Positions 29,954 through 38,852 are shown, counted from the first letter of the stretch. The stretch is 64,000 nt of DNA from Mycobacterium sp. ITM-2016-00316 (GCF_002968335.2 NZ_CP134398.1:1054001-1118000), one strand, 5' to 3'. The notes: generated from the sequence alone by a model not told the origin. Numbers and translations are program-made.

Positions 29954-30393
29954 CCCACGGTCTCCGACCGAGCGCCACTCCTCAGCAGTCCGTCGATGAC
30001 GGGATAGAGCTTCTCCTCCGGCGGGTCCCACGGCTTGAGCAGATAGTGGTCGAGGTCGACGACGTTGATCGCGTCGATCGCGGCGTGGGTGTCGGCGTAG
30101 GCCGTGAGCAACACCCGGCGGGCCATCGGAAAGAACTCCATCGCCTTCTCGAGGAATTCGATACCGCTCATCTGCGGCATCCGGTAGTCCGCGACGAACA
30201 CGGCGACGGTGTCGCCGCGCAACTTCAGCTCCTTGAGGGCCTCCAAGGCGTCGGCGCCGGATTCGGCACGGATGATGCGGTAGCGCTCGCCATAGTGGCG
30301 GCGCAGGTCGCGGGCCACCGCACGGGAGACGGCCGGGTCGTCATCGACCGTCAGGATTGCGGGTAAACGGGGTTGGTTCTCAGATCCGGGCAT
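29857..30393 (-). CDS. Receiver domain (5' part of a frameshifted receiver-flavoprotein fusion)
   Basis: A full CheY-like receiver: acidic residues in TVDDDP (16-19), phospho-acceptor Asp69 in VADYRMPQMSG, Thr97 and Lys120 (HYLLKPWDPPEEKLYPVIDGLL). After residue 137 the frame runs into unrelated sequence to a stop at 29857, while the expected continuation is found in the -1 shifted frame. One base appears missing near 29983. As read, the protein is a receiver with about 40 nonsense residues. First gene of the minus-strand signalling unit. Confidence 0.85.
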   Translation of the reverse strand: MPGSENQPRLPAILTVDDDPAVSRAVARDLRRHYGERYRIIRAESGADALEALKELKLRGDTVAVFVADYRMPQMSGIEFLEKAMEFFPMARRVLLTAYADTHAAIDAINVVDLDHYLLKPWDPPEEKLYPVIDGLLRSGARSETVGCRTPRSSVTGTTTGPGRCASSWPATSTRSEA

Positions 30394-30506
30394 TGCCTAT
30401 CAGTATGCGCCGCTGGTCTGACGAAATTCTGCCCGGATGTCCCGTTCGGGGGCGGCATCGCCGAGGGCGAACGCGGCATCCGTCCCGGGGTTTTTAGACT
30501 CCGAGA

Positions 30507-30977
30507 ATGACCGTCCTCGAATTCTCCGACTCCGTTGCCATCGCGCTCGCCCCGGCTGCGGTCTACGCGCTGGTCTCCGATGTCACCCGGATCGGGGAGT
30601 GGAGTCCGGTGTGCAAGGCCTGCTGGTGGGACGAACCCGGCGCCGGTGCCGTGGTGGGGGCGTGGTTCACCGGCCGTAATGTCCTTCCCGAAAGAACCTG
30701 GGAGACGCGCAGCCAGGTGGTCGTTGCCGAACCCGGACGCGAGTTCGCGTGGGAGGTGAACAACGGCTGGGTGCGCTGGGGTTTCAGCATCGAGCCGCGG
30801 GATGCCGGATCGCGACTCACCCAGTACTGGCGATTCCTGCCCAAGGGCCTTGACGGATTTCGCGAGCGGTTCGGTGACGACGCCGATGCGCAGATCGCTC
30901 AGCGCTCCGCGTTGGCGCTCAGCGGTATTCCCGCCACGCTCGCCGCGATCAAAGCCGCCGCCGAAGCGCAGCAGTAG
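30507..30977 (+). CDS. SRPBCC-family (polyketide cyclase/START-like) protein
   Basis: 156 residues. FSDSVAIALAPAAVYALVSDVTRIGEWSPVCKACWW is the standard start of the SRPBCC hydrophobic-ligand fold, ending in the long C-terminal helix. Ligand unknown. Divergent from the receiver gene; convergent with the universal stress gene (9-bp gap). Confidence 0.88.
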   Translation: MTVLEFSDSVAIALAPAAVYALVSDVTRIGEWSPVCKACWWDEPGAGAVVGAWFTGRNVLPERTWETRSQVVVAEPGREFAWEVNNGWVRWGFSIEPRDAGSRLTQYWRFLPKGLDGFRERFGDDADAQIAQRSALALSGIPATLAAIKAAAEAQQ

Positions 30978-30986
30978 ATCCCCCGA

Positions 30987-31868
30987 TCAGGACGAGCGCG
31001 CAACGATGACGGGAGTGTGGGCTGTCTGTGCGACCGCGGCCCCGACCGATCCGAGCAACATCCCGGCGAACCCGCCGCGGCCGTGGCTTCCGACGACCAC
31101 GAGTTGCGCCGACTCCGCGTGCACGAGCAGCTGGTGGGCGGGATGGTCACGGACCACCACCCGTCGGACCGCGACATCGGGATAGCGCTCTTGCCACCCG
31201 GCCAGCCGCTCGGCCAGTATCTCTTCGGCTTGCGGCTGTAGCGTCATCCACTCGTCGTTGGGGTACGCGTACACCGTCAGATCGCTCCACGCGTGCACCG
31301 CGATCAGTTCGACCCCGCGCAGCGAAGCTTCCTCGAAGGCCACCGCGACCGCCGTCTCCGAGGCGGGTGAGCCGTCGATACCCACCACGATGGGGGAACG
31401 CTCGGACTGCAGCTGCGCATCCGCCGTGGCGTGAATCACCGCGACCGGGCAATGAGCGTGCCGGAGCAGCCCGGTGCTGACCGAGCCGAGCAGAGCGCGA
31501 CCGACGCGGCCGAGCCCCCGACTGCCCACCACCACCAGCTGCGCGCCCTTGGACAGGTCGGACATCGTCGACACGGCATTGCCCTCGACGAGGTGTTCGG
31601 TGATCGGTAGCGGGCCTGAGGCGGCGGCAGCCTGCTCGGCGATCGCCGTCGCCCTGGACAGGATCTCTCGACTGTGCTGCGTGGCGATCCGTTCCAGCTG
31701 GTCCGCGATGGAAATCTCGTACCAGGTGCGTAGTCGATCGTCGGGCAGGACGTGTGCCAGGGTGAGCCCGACCTTGTGCAGGGCAGCCTCCCGCGCGGCC
31801 CAATCGACAGCTGATTCGCTCTCCTTCGAACCGTCGACTCCCACCACGATCCCTCGGTGTGACGTCAT
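30987..31868 (-). CDS. Universal stress protein, two UspA domains
   Basis: 293 residues in two tandem UspA folds (about 1-145 and 155-293). Both have the ATP-binding pattern G-2x-G-9x-[22 protein letters not shown] and [19 protein letters not shown]. Closest in layout to the DosR-controlled Mtb tandem USPs (Rv1996/Rv2005c/Rv2623 type). A weak DosR-like box lies about 115 bp upstream. Confidence 0.92.
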   Translation of the reverse strand: MTSHRGIVVGVDGSKESESAVDWAAREAALHKVGLTLAHVLPDDRLRTWYEISIADQLERIATQHSREILSRATAIAEQAAAASGPLPITEHLVEGNAVSTMSDLSKGAQLVVVGSRGLGRVGRALLGSVSTGLLRHAHCPVAVIHATADAQLQSERSPIVVGIDGSPASETAVAVAFEEASLRGVELIAVHAWSDLTVYAYPNDEWMTLQPQAEEILAERLAGWQERYPDVAVRRVVVRDHPAHQLLVHAESAQLVVVGSHGRGGFAGMLLGSVGAAVAQTAHTPVIVARSS

Positions 31869-31979
31869 CTCAAACTCCTCGAATCGGCGATCCGGCGTGC
31901 CACGGACCGCAATGGTGCGGGCCCGAATCGAACGTAGAGCGCGTCGCGGCCCGCCGGACGGAGGCTTTGGTCACCGCCT

Positions 31980-32660
31980 TCAGGGAACAATGGCCCCTCC
32001 CGGCGCAGGGATATGCGTGAGCGACCCGGTGCCCGAGCTTGCTCGCCGCGCGATACCGCGCAGCATCTTCTGTTCCATCACGAAATGCGGGATGTCAAAC
32101 CAGAAGTGGCCGGCCGCGCCGCCGTTGCCGCGTGCCAGCAATCGGGTAGCGCCGATTTCCTGCCGGAGGACGAACGCCCACGACCCCGAGGCCTTTTGGC
32201 CGCGTTGAACACGCTCGAAGTCGGCAGCGGACATCAGCACCAGATGCGAGTGAGGCTGCACCGCGGCCACCATCTGGCGGGCCGCCGGACCATAACGGCG
32301 GGCCAGCCAGATCGTGTCACCGACGTGCACGTGTTGCCATTCGGGGTGGATGGCATCGGCGTTGTGAATGTCGGCGCCGACCGCGCGCTCCAGCAGTGAG
32401 TAGCTGTAGAACCCGCCCCGTCCCTCACCGATCTGGGCCAACCACGGCCAGATGTCGGCGCTGGAAGCGTGCACGCTCACCGCGCGGGTGGTTCGCGGGC
32501 CGGGCACGTGGACCAGTTCGTCTCCCGGCAGCGTGGCTCGAACCTCGTCGGCGCGCGCTCCCCAGGTGTAGAGCCACGGCCGCAGGTGTGCGACATACAC
32601 CGCGGTGAGGCCCGCCACGGCCGAGAGCGCTGCCAGCGCGGGGTGCTGCTTTCCCACCAT
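31980..32660 (-). CDS. Conserved membrane-anchored SRPBCC-like protein
   Basis: 226 residues from an ATG preceded by GGAGG. One N-terminal hydrophobic helix (ALSAVAGLTAVYVAHL) followed by a soluble domain with VSVHASSADIWPWLAQIGEGRGGFYSYSLLE, a START-like pattern common in uncharacterised mycobacterial proteins. A strong DosR-like box lies about 95-110 bp upstream. The in-frame extension to 32816 would cover that box and is rejected. Function unknown. Confidence 0.82.
   Translation of the reverse strand: MVGKQHPALAALSAVAGLTAVYVAHLRPWLYTWGARADEVRATLPGDELVHVPGPRTTRAVSVHASSADIWPWLAQIGEGRGGFYSYSLLERAVGADIHNADAIHPEWQHVHVGDTIWLARRYGPAARQMVAAVQPHSHLVLMSAADFERVQRGQKASGSWAFVLRQEIGATRLLARGNGGAAGHFWFDIPHFVMEQKMLRGIARRASSGTGSLTHIPAPGGAIVP
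31983..31996. promoter_or_regulatory. Weak DosR-like box upstream of the first universal stress gene
   Basis: GGGAA-CAAT-GGCCC: nine of ten arm positions resemble GGGAC-N4-GtCCC. It overlaps the last codons of the upstream gene, about 115 bp from the USP start. Position is compatible but the match is weaker than the others. Confidence 0.3.
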
Positions 32661-32755
32661 GACCTCCGTTCGGCGGTTGCTGTGGTGCGAGGCGGGAGCC
32701 GCCGACTCCCTGAGAGTTACCAGGCATCTGAGCACCTGTCCGCCGTCGCCGGCTA

Positions 32756-32769
32756 GGGACCGAAGTCCC
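32756..32769. promoter_or_regulatory. Strong DosR-like box
   Basis: GGGAC-CGAA-GTCCC: both arms are perfect for the Mtb DosR consensus core GGGAC-TWWA-GTCCC. It lies between the SRPBCC-like gene (minus) and the RafH-like gene (plus) and could serve either. Confidence 0.6.
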
Positions 32770-32837
32770 TTCCATCGGGGTCGTTCGTCCGGGGAAGGCC
32801 AGCGGCCGTCCACCACCGGGTGGGCGGCGGGAAGCCG

Positions 32838-32851
32838 ATGACTTTGGGCCC
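32838..32851. promoter_or_regulatory. DosR-like box before the RafH-like gene
   Basis: ATGAC-TTTG-GGCCC, two differences from GGGACTTTGGGCCC-type sites. About 37 bp upstream of the RafH-like start and about 70 bp from the strong box, forming a pair as is usual for strongly hypoxia-induced genes. Confidence 0.45.
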
Positions 32852-32887
32852 TTACCGACCGAACCCCGCGGGGGTACCAAGGGAGAC

Positions 32888-33674
32888 ATGCCCAACGGAG
32901 TGGATGCGGTACCAGCCTTCGACCTCGATATCACGATTCACGGAGTCTTCCCGGGCGCCGTGGAGTACGGGCGAATCAAGATCGGCGGTCTGGGGCGATT
33001 CACCCGTCACCCGATCACCCACGCGCGCCTGCGACTGACGCGGGGCCGTCGCGATGTCGATGCGTATGCGGTGATCGCTCAGGCCAACATGCAAGTGCGG
33101 GGACGTGCTGTTCGCGCCCAGGTTGAAGCCGCCACCGCCCATGAAGCGATCGACAAGCTGGAGGCGCTGATGCGGCGGCGTCTTCGAGCACGTGTGTGAA
33201 CTGTGGGAACCGCACCGCGGACCAGATGCGGCGCCCCCCTGGCGTCACGCCGCGGAGTCCGGCGCGCGGCGCCCGCCGATATCCGGTGAGGCCCGGATCA
33301 GCAGGCACAAAAGTTACGCCATGGCCCCGTGCACCGTCGATGAAGCCGTCGTCGAAATGGAGATGTTGGGCTATGACTTCCACCTCTTCAACGAGATCGG
33401 CAGTGCTGCAGCGGCTGTCGTGTATCGCAGCGCACCGACGGGGCTGCGCCTCGCCCTGGTGGCCCCCGACCTCGTCGACCAGGTGGCGCCCTTCCAGCTG
33501 CCGGTCAGCATCAGCGGCCATCCGGTGCCTTGTCTGCGTGAGGAGGCAGCGGTGGAGCGCATGGACCTGATGGATCTGCCCTTCCTGTTCTACATCGACG
33601 CGGCAGCGGGGCGTGCCGGCGTGCTCTACCGGCGCCTGGACGGCGACCTCGCGATGATCACGCCCGCCGGGTAG
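32888..33674 (+). pseudogene. RafH/Rv0079-like ribosome hibernation factor, split by a 2-nt frameshift
   Basis: Two abutting frames together encode about 262 residues, the length of Mtb/M. smegmatis RafH. The first (32888-33199, 103 codons) is the S30AE ribosome-binding domain (ITHARLRLTRG, AYAVIAQANMQVRGRAVRAQVEAATAHEAIDKLEALMRRRL). The second (from about 33192) is the HPF C-terminal domain with CTVDEAVVEMEMLGYDFHLFNE and LPFLFYIDAAAGRAGVLYRRLDGDLAMITP, close to Rv0079. The break lies in a GTGTGTG run at 33192-33198; adding GT restores one frame. RafH binds ribosomes in dormant cells and is DosR-controlled. It may be genuine decay or a sequencing error. Confidence 0.82.
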
Positions 33675-33684
33675 GTCGGGCCGC

Positions 33685-34566
33685 TCAGGCGCGGACCACC
33701 GCCACGGGCGCCGACGCGGATTCGGCAACGGCGGTGCTGACCGAACCCAGCAACATTCCGGAAATCCCGCCCCGGCCCCGGCTTCCGACCACCACCAGCT
33801 GAGCATGCCTGGACTCGTCGATCAGCCAGCGAGCCGGCTTGTCGCACACGATGCGTCGGTAGACCGTGACGTCCGGATACTGCTCCTGCCACCCGGCCAG
33901 CCGTTCTCCGAGAATCTCGTGGCCCTGGTCTTCGAACGTGTGCCAATCCATACCCAGAAACGGAAACAGCGCGTCGTCGCTCCAGGCATGCAACGCGACA
34001 AGGTCGACTCCGCGGCGCGACGCTTCGGCGAAGGCGAACCCGATCGCCGCCTCCGACGACGGCGAACCATCGACTCCGAGCAACACCGGCAGATCACGGT
34101 CGGTGTTTCTGACCACGCCGTCTTTGGTCACGACCAGCGGACACCGAGCGTGGTGCAGCAGGCCGCGACTCACCGAGCCCAGTACGGCTCCACCGACCGG
34201 GCCTAGTCCGCGACTGCCGATCACGATCAGATCGGCGCTGCCCGAGGCTTCGGTGAGCTCCGTCATCACACCGTCGTGCCGACGTTCGACCAGGACCTCC
34301 GGTGCGGGCGAACCGTCCACGGCAGCACACAGAGTCTCCTTCGCGAGCTTGATGACGTTGTCGGCGTTGTCTTCCTGCCACCCTTGATAGTCCGACAGCA
34401 CAGCCTCTATCGACCAGCTGACAATGATCGGCGAAACGACGTGCATCAGGGTGACGGGGCGGCGACGCAGAGCCGCGGCACGGGCCGCCCAGCGCACCGC
34501 TGCCAGTGATTCCGGGGAGCCGTCGATGCCGACGAGTATCCCGAATCGAGTTGATGATTGCGACAT
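33685..34566 (-). CDS. Universal stress protein, two UspA domains
   Basis: 293 residues from an ATG with an AGGAG site about 9 nt upstream. Both domains keep the ATP-binding loop (VIGSRGLGPVGGAVLGSVS; VVGSRGRGGISGMLLGSVS). Convergent with the RafH-like gene (10 bp apart) and divergent from the pyridoxamine-oxidase-like gene, with a DosR-like box about 80-93 bp upstream. Confidence 0.92.
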   Translation of the reverse strand: MSQSSTRFGILVGIDGSPESLAAVRWAARAAALRRRPVTLMHVVSPIIVSWSIEAVLSDYQGWQEDNADNVIKLAKETLCAAVDGSPAPEVLVERRHDGVMTELTEASGSADLIVIGSRGLGPVGGAVLGSVSRGLLHHARCPLVVTKDGVVRNTDRDLPVLLGVDGSPSSEAAIGFAFAEASRRGVDLVALHAWSDDALFPFLGMDWHTFEDQGHEILGERLAGWQEQYPDVTVYRRIVCDKPARWLIDESRHAQLVVVGSRGRGGISGMLLGSVSTAVAESASAPVAVVRA

Positions 34567-34645
34567 TCGGTACTCCTGTGAACGGGTTGATCTGACGTTA
34601 GGGCAGCGTCGGTGCCCGCTCAGGAGTCCTTGGTGTGTCGAACAA

Positions 34646-34659
34646 GGGACTTTGTACCT
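34646..34659. promoter_or_regulatory. DosR-like box between USP and PNPOx-like genes
   Basis: GGGAC-TTTG-TACCT. The left arm is perfect; the right arm has two differences. It is 37-50 bp upstream of the PNPOx-like ATG and could also serve the divergent USP gene. Confidence 0.45.
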
Positions 34660-34695
34660 CAGACGGGGAAGGTGCGAGCTGCCTACAGTCGACAC

Positions 34696-35145
34696 ATGAC
34701 CGATGATGACCACTCGATGACGATCCTGTCCGTGACCGAGTGCTGGAATCTGCTGGCGGGCGCAGCGCTTGGCCGGTTGGTGACCACCGTCGACGGCAAC
34801 CCGGCGATCTTCCCGGTGAACTACGCCGTGCAGGATCGGACGATCGTGTTCCGTACGGCACCGGGCACCAAGCTGGTCAGTGCGGCGATCAACAACAATG
34901 TCCTGTTCGAAGCGGATGGGCACGGTCTGAGCGAGGGCTGGAGCGTCATCGTGGCGGGAGTTGCGCGCTCGATACGCAGCGACGAGGACATCGCCGAGGC
35001 CGAACGGGCCGGGGTGGTTCCCTGGACAGGTTCGGAGAAGCCGCATTTCGTCCGGATCCGGCCGCGAAACGTCACGGGCAGACGATTTCGGTTCAGTGTC
35101 ACCTCAGTCTCGGCTCTGCCCGTCGAAGATCCAGTGCTGGGATGA
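34696..35145 (+). CDS. Pyridoxamine 5'-phosphate oxidase-like flavin-binding protein
   Basis: 149 residues of the split-barrel FMN/F420 fold: ECWNLLAGAALGRLVTTVDGNPAIFPVNYAV, FRTAPGTKL, GWSVIVAGVARSI, KPHFVRIRPRNVTGRRF. This small form matches the Mtb DosR-regulon proteins Rv0080/Rv3129, not true PdxH. Cofactor and substrate unknown. Followed after about 58 bp by pfkB. Confidence 0.88.
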   Translation: MTDDDHSMTILSVTECWNLLAGAALGRLVTTVDGNPAIFPVNYAVQDRTIVFRTAPGTKLVSAAINNNVLFEADGHGLSEGWSVIVAGVARSIRSDEDIAEAERAGVVPWTGSEKPHFVRIRPRNVTGRRFRFSVTSVSALPVEDPVLG

Positions 35146-35203
35146 CGAAACGCGTTGCGCGGAAACGCAGCACTGGCACCGCGCACCGCGGGTTTGGCGG
35201 ACC

Positions 35204-36159
35204 GTGACACCGTCGTCGATCATCACCGTGACGATGAACCCGGCGCTCGACATCACCGTCGATGCCGACGAGGTGGTGCCCACCGAGAAAGTCCGTTGCC
35301 GGGGCGAGAGATACGACGCCGGCGGCGGGGCGTCAACGTGGCCCGCTTCGCGCGGGCGCTCGGGGCGTCGGTGTCGGCGGTCTTCACCGCGGGCGGCCAC
35401 ACCGGCGCGCAGCTCGTCGACCTCGTGACGGCTTCCGGTGTCGACTCCAGCCCCGTCGGTATCCAGGGCACGACGCGCGAGAGTTTCACCGTCAACGACC
35501 GTGGCTCGGGCACGCAGTTCCGGTTCGTGCTGCCCGGGCCCTCGGTCGATGACGGCGAGCAGGCCCGCTGTCTCGACATCCTGCAACGCGAGGCCGCGTC
35601 GGCTCGGTTCGTGGTCGCCAGTGGCAGTTTGCCGCTCGGTGTGCCGCCGGACTTCTATCAGCGCGTCGCGACCGTCTGTGCTCACGCCGGTGTGCGGCTG
35701 ATCCTGGACACCTCCGGGGGCGGGCTGATGCACGTCACGTCGGGGGTGTTTCTGCTGAAACCGAGTGTGCGGGAGCTTCGTGAGTGCAGTGGCCGGGCGC
35801 TGGACACCGAGCAGGAACAGACGCACGCCGCCCGCGAGCTGATCGACAACGGTGTCGCAGCAGCCGTTCTGGTCTCCCTCGGCGCGCAGGGCTCGCTGCT
35901 GGTGACACCGTCGGAGTGCGCCCGGTTCCCGGCGATCCCGGTGGTGGCCGCCAGTGGTGTCGGAGCCGGAGACGCGATGGTTGCCGGTCTCACCGTCGGT
36001 CTGGTACGCGGCTGGACGTTGGGCCGGTCGGTGCGCTACGGCGTGGCCGCCGCGACCGCAAAGCTGCAGACGCCGGGAACCTCGGTGTTCGACCGTGTGC
36101 AGGTGGAGCGATTCTTCGAGTCCGTGCCGATGCAGTCGGCGTCCGAGGTCAGGAGTTGA
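35204..36159 (+). pseudogene. pfkB: PfkB-family 6-phosphofructokinase, interrupted by a 1-nt frameshift
   Basis: The first part (from GTG 35204) reads IITVTMNPALDITVDADEVVPTEKVRC...GERYDAGGG, the second (in the next frame) GVNVARFARALG...GSLPLGVP...SGVGAGDAMVAG to 36159. Together they follow Mtb PfkB (Rv2029c) end to end, including the catalytic GAGD. The break is in the G run at 35327-35330; one extra G restores the frame and the motif GGGGVNVAR. Rv2029c is DosR-controlled. Without correction the enzyme loses its N-terminal substrate site. Confidence 0.85.
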
Positions 36160-37036
36160 CGCCGGGGCCGTGGGTCACTGGAGTCCGGACGGCGGCCGGC
36201 GTCGTGGGCCTGCCGGAGTCGGCATGCGCCACGACGACAGCGAGCTCCGCGGGAGTCGCGTGACCGATCTTGTTGACGGCTGAGGGCACGTCCGGGGCGT
36301 TGTCACCATCGACCATCACCACTCCGCCGAGTTCCGGATCGGCACCGAGGAACTCCGCCAATCCGGTGCTGGTCGCCACGGGGTAGATGTGCACATCCGG
36401 GAACCGTTGCCTGCAGCGCGATGTCAGTTGGTTCACCGCGTCCGCACGGCTCTCGTCGTCTCCGGAGTCGGTCCACACCGCCAGTACCGGCCATCCCCGG
36501 TGTCGCGACTCGGCAACGGCTTCAGCGATCGTCGAGCCGTTGTCACGGGAGCTCGCGCCGACCGGCACGATGACCCACCTCGGTGCGGGCTCGCCGGTGG
36601 CGGCGTCGGATGGGCTGCGCACGATTGCCACCGGACACGTGGCCCCGGCGGCGACCGAAGTCGCCGTCGAACCCATCAGGGCCGCGGTGATCCGATTCAT
36701 GCCCGACCATCCGACGCAGACCATCTCGGCAGCACCGGACTCGGCGAGCAGAACTCCCGCCGGCGAGCCCTGGGCGATTGTCGTGACGACCGTCACCGCG
36801 CTGTCGCGTTCGGCGATGCGTTCCCGTGCGGCGCCGAGGGCGCGCTTTGCTGTTGCGACGGCGGGCACGTACTCAGCGGCCGTCAACGTGCCCGACAGGT
36901 CGGTCCGGAGCACGTAGATCAGCCGCAGCGTGGCATTGCGGGATACCGCTTCGTCGATCGCCCACAGCGCCGCCCGCCCGGCTTGTTCGGATCCGTCGAT
37001 CCCGACGATGATCTCCTTGGTCTTGGCACCAGACAT
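36149..37036 (-). CDS. Universal stress protein, degenerate second domain
   Basis: 295 residues from MSGAKTKEIIVGIDGSEQAGRAAL. The first UspA domain has an altered ATP loop (VGWSGMNRITAALMGSTAT), and the second lacks the glycine loop entirely (VMVDGDNAPDVPSAVNKIG), so it probably does not bind ATP there. 3' end overlaps pfkB by 11 bp. An in-frame extension to 37192 is rejected because homology starts at the chosen ATG. Confidence 0.85.
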   Translation of the reverse strand: MSGAKTKEIIVGIDGSEQAGRAALWAIDEAVSRNATLRLIYVLRTDLSGTLTAAEYVPAVATAKRALGAARERIAERDSAVTVVTTIAQGSPAGVLLAESGAAEMVCVGWSGMNRITAALMGSTATSVAAGATCPVAIVRSPSDAATGEPAPRWVIVPVGASSRDNGSTIAEAVAESRHRGWPVLAVWTDSGDDESRADAVNQLTSRCRQRFPDVHIYPVATSTGLAEFLGADPELGGVVMVDGDNAPDVPSAVNKIGHATPAELAVVVAHADSGRPTTPAAVRTPVTHGPGVNS

Positions 37037-37225
37037 GTTGGCCGCCTCCCAGATTGATGGGATATGCGACTCATGGTAAGGAGTCGGACACATGGGCCGG
37101 CGGAGCCGAAAGTCACCACCATGGCGGCAAAGGTCCATCTCGTGTACCTCGGTCCAGGTGGGGCGGCCGTCATCGCGAACAGCGATCTGCATCAGCGTCT
37201 TTCGGCCCGCGTGTCGACTGCCGAA

Positions 37226-37239
37226 GGGTCTTTGTGCCC
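37226..37239. promoter_or_regulatory. DosR-like box upstream of the Rv2004c-like operon
   Basis: GGGTC-TTTG-TGCCC, within a 275-bp divergent intergenic region and 73-86 bp upstream of the Rv2004c-like gene. Arms differ from GGGAC/GTCCC at three positions. The remaining intergenic bases hold no gene that I can support. Confidence 0.4.
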
Positions 37240-37311
37240 TGAAGAGCGAGGACCATTGCTACCCGGCCGGGGACGCTCGGCCGTGTCCGGCACCTTCGGC
37301 GGGAAACGACG

Positions 37312-38808
37312 ATGGTGAGTATGAGTGCAGCGCACGAGCGACTCGCGGAGACCTTCGAGTCGGTCGGTGCCGCCGAGATCCGGGAAACCCACACCGGTCT
37401 GGTCGTACTCGCCGGTGATCGCGCATACAAGGTGAAGAAGCCGGTGGTCACCGACTTCCTGGACTTCAGCGCTCCCGAAGACCGAGAACGTGTCTGCCTG
37501 CGCGAGGTGAGCCTGAATCGGCGCCTGGCACCCGCGAGTTATCTCGGCGTGGCCCACCTGGTCGGATCGTCCGACGACCCTGGCGAACCGGTCATCGTGA
37601 TGCGCCGCCACCCGGACTCACGCTGCCTGGCGACGTTGGTCACCGATGGCCGATCTGTCGAGACCGAGCTGGACCAGATCGCCACCCTGTTGGCCCGTTT
37701 CCATCGGACCGCCGAACGCAATCACCTCATCGACACCTGTGCGACGGTCGACGCGGTCACCGCCCGCTGGCGGGAGAACCTGGCCGAACTGCGCAGCTAC
37801 GCCCCCGATATCCTCCCCGTCGAGCGGGTCGTCGAACTGGAACGGCTGTTCACCGCATTCGTCTCCAGCAGACGGGCTCTGTTCGGGCGACGCATCGAGG
37901 AGCGCCGGATCGTCGACGGCCATGGTGACCTGTTGGCCGCCGACATCTACTGCCTGTCGGAGGGCCCCGCGCTGCTGGACTGCCTGGAGTTCGACGATCA
38001 CCTGCGCTATGTCGACGGTGTCGATGACGCCGCGTTCCTCGCGATGGACCTGGAGTTCCTGGGCCGCAAGGACCTCGGCGCGTACTTCCTGGATCAGTAC
38101 GTGCGACGGGCCGACGATCAGGCCCCACCGGCGCTGGTCCACTTCTACATCTCCTACCGCGCGGTGGTCCGCGCCAAAGTCGACTGCATCCGGGTGCTGC
38201 AGGGGCGCGCCGAAGCTCGCGACGATGCCCGCAGGCACCTCTGCATCGCACTCGAACATCTCAGGACGGCAGCGGTTCAGCTGATCATCATCGGAGGCGG
38301 CCCCGGCACGGGGAAATCGACGTTGTCCCGATCACTGGCCGCCGACATCGGGGCACAGGTGATCTCGACCGATGACACTCGGCGCGAGTTGCAGCAGGGC
38401 GGTCGAATCAGTGGGTCCGCCGGTACGTTACGAGCAGGCCTGTACACCCCGGAGAACGTAGATCTCGTCTATGACGAGGTCTGCCGTCGAGCGCAACGGC
38501 TACTGGCCGGTGGCCAGACGGTCATCCTGGACGGGACCTGGCGCGACCCGCGGCACCGCCGTTCGGCACATGCGATCGCCGGTGAGCTTTCGGTGCCGGT
38601 CGTCGAGTTCGTGTGCAGGACAAGCCTCGACGACGCCGAGGCGCGTATCGCGACCCGGGTCGACACGTCCTCCGATGCGACGGTGGAGATGGCCGCCCCG
38701 CTCACGCCCGACCTCGACGACTGGGTGAGTGCCCATCGTGTGGACACCGGTCGCCCGCTGCATGAGAGCACCGCCGAAGCCCGGCAAATCTGTTGCACCG
38801 GAATTTGA
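37312..38808 (+). CDS. Rv2004c-like protein: phosphotransferase-like domain plus P-loop kinase
   Basis: 498 residues, the same length as Mtb Rv2004c, a DosR-regulon gene. The N-terminal part (1-310) resembles aminoglycoside-phosphotransferase-like folds (VKKPVVTDFLDFS, RRIVDGHGDLLAADIY, LLDCLEFDDHLRYVD). The C-terminal part has Walker A GGGPGTGKSTLSRSLA and VISTDDTRREL, a zeta-toxin/kinase-like ATPase. Substrate unknown. First gene of an apparent four-gene operon with the alcohol dehydrogenase, PEP synthase and a USP. Confidence 0.9.
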   Translation: MVSMSAAHERLAETFESVGAAEIRETHTGLVVLAGDRAYKVKKPVVTDFLDFSAPEDRERVCLREVSLNRRLAPASYLGVAHLVGSSDDPGEPVIVMRRHPDSRCLATLVTDGRSVETELDQIATLLARFHRTAERNHLIDTCATVDAVTARWRENLAELRSYAPDILPVERVVELERLFTAFVSSRRALFGRRIEERRIVDGHGDLLAADIYCLSEGPALLDCLEFDDHLRYVDGVDDAAFLAMDLEFLGRKDLGAYFLDQYVRRADDQAPPALVHFYISYRAVVRAKVDCIRVLQGRAEARDDARRHLCIALEHLRTAAVQLIIIGGGPGTGKSTLSRSLAADIGAQVISTDDTRRELQQGGRISGSAGTLRAGLYTPENVDLVYDEVCRRAQRLLAGGQTVILDGTWRDPRHRRSAHAIAGELSVPVVEFVCRTSLDDAEARIATRVDTSSDATVEMAAPLTPDLDDWVSAHRVDTGRPLHESTAEARQICCTGI

Positions 38809-38852
38809 TCGACACGGCCGGCATATCAAACTCCAGAAAGAAGGGACCTGTT

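Noticed and set aside
32863..32875. ACCCC-GCG-GGGGT hairpin as a terminator
   Set aside because: Only a 5-bp stem, no T run, and it lies 13 bp upstream of a start codon.
35320..35335. Programmed frameshift in pfkB
   Set aside because: No slippery heptamer with downstream pseudoknot was evident, and homologues are in one frame.
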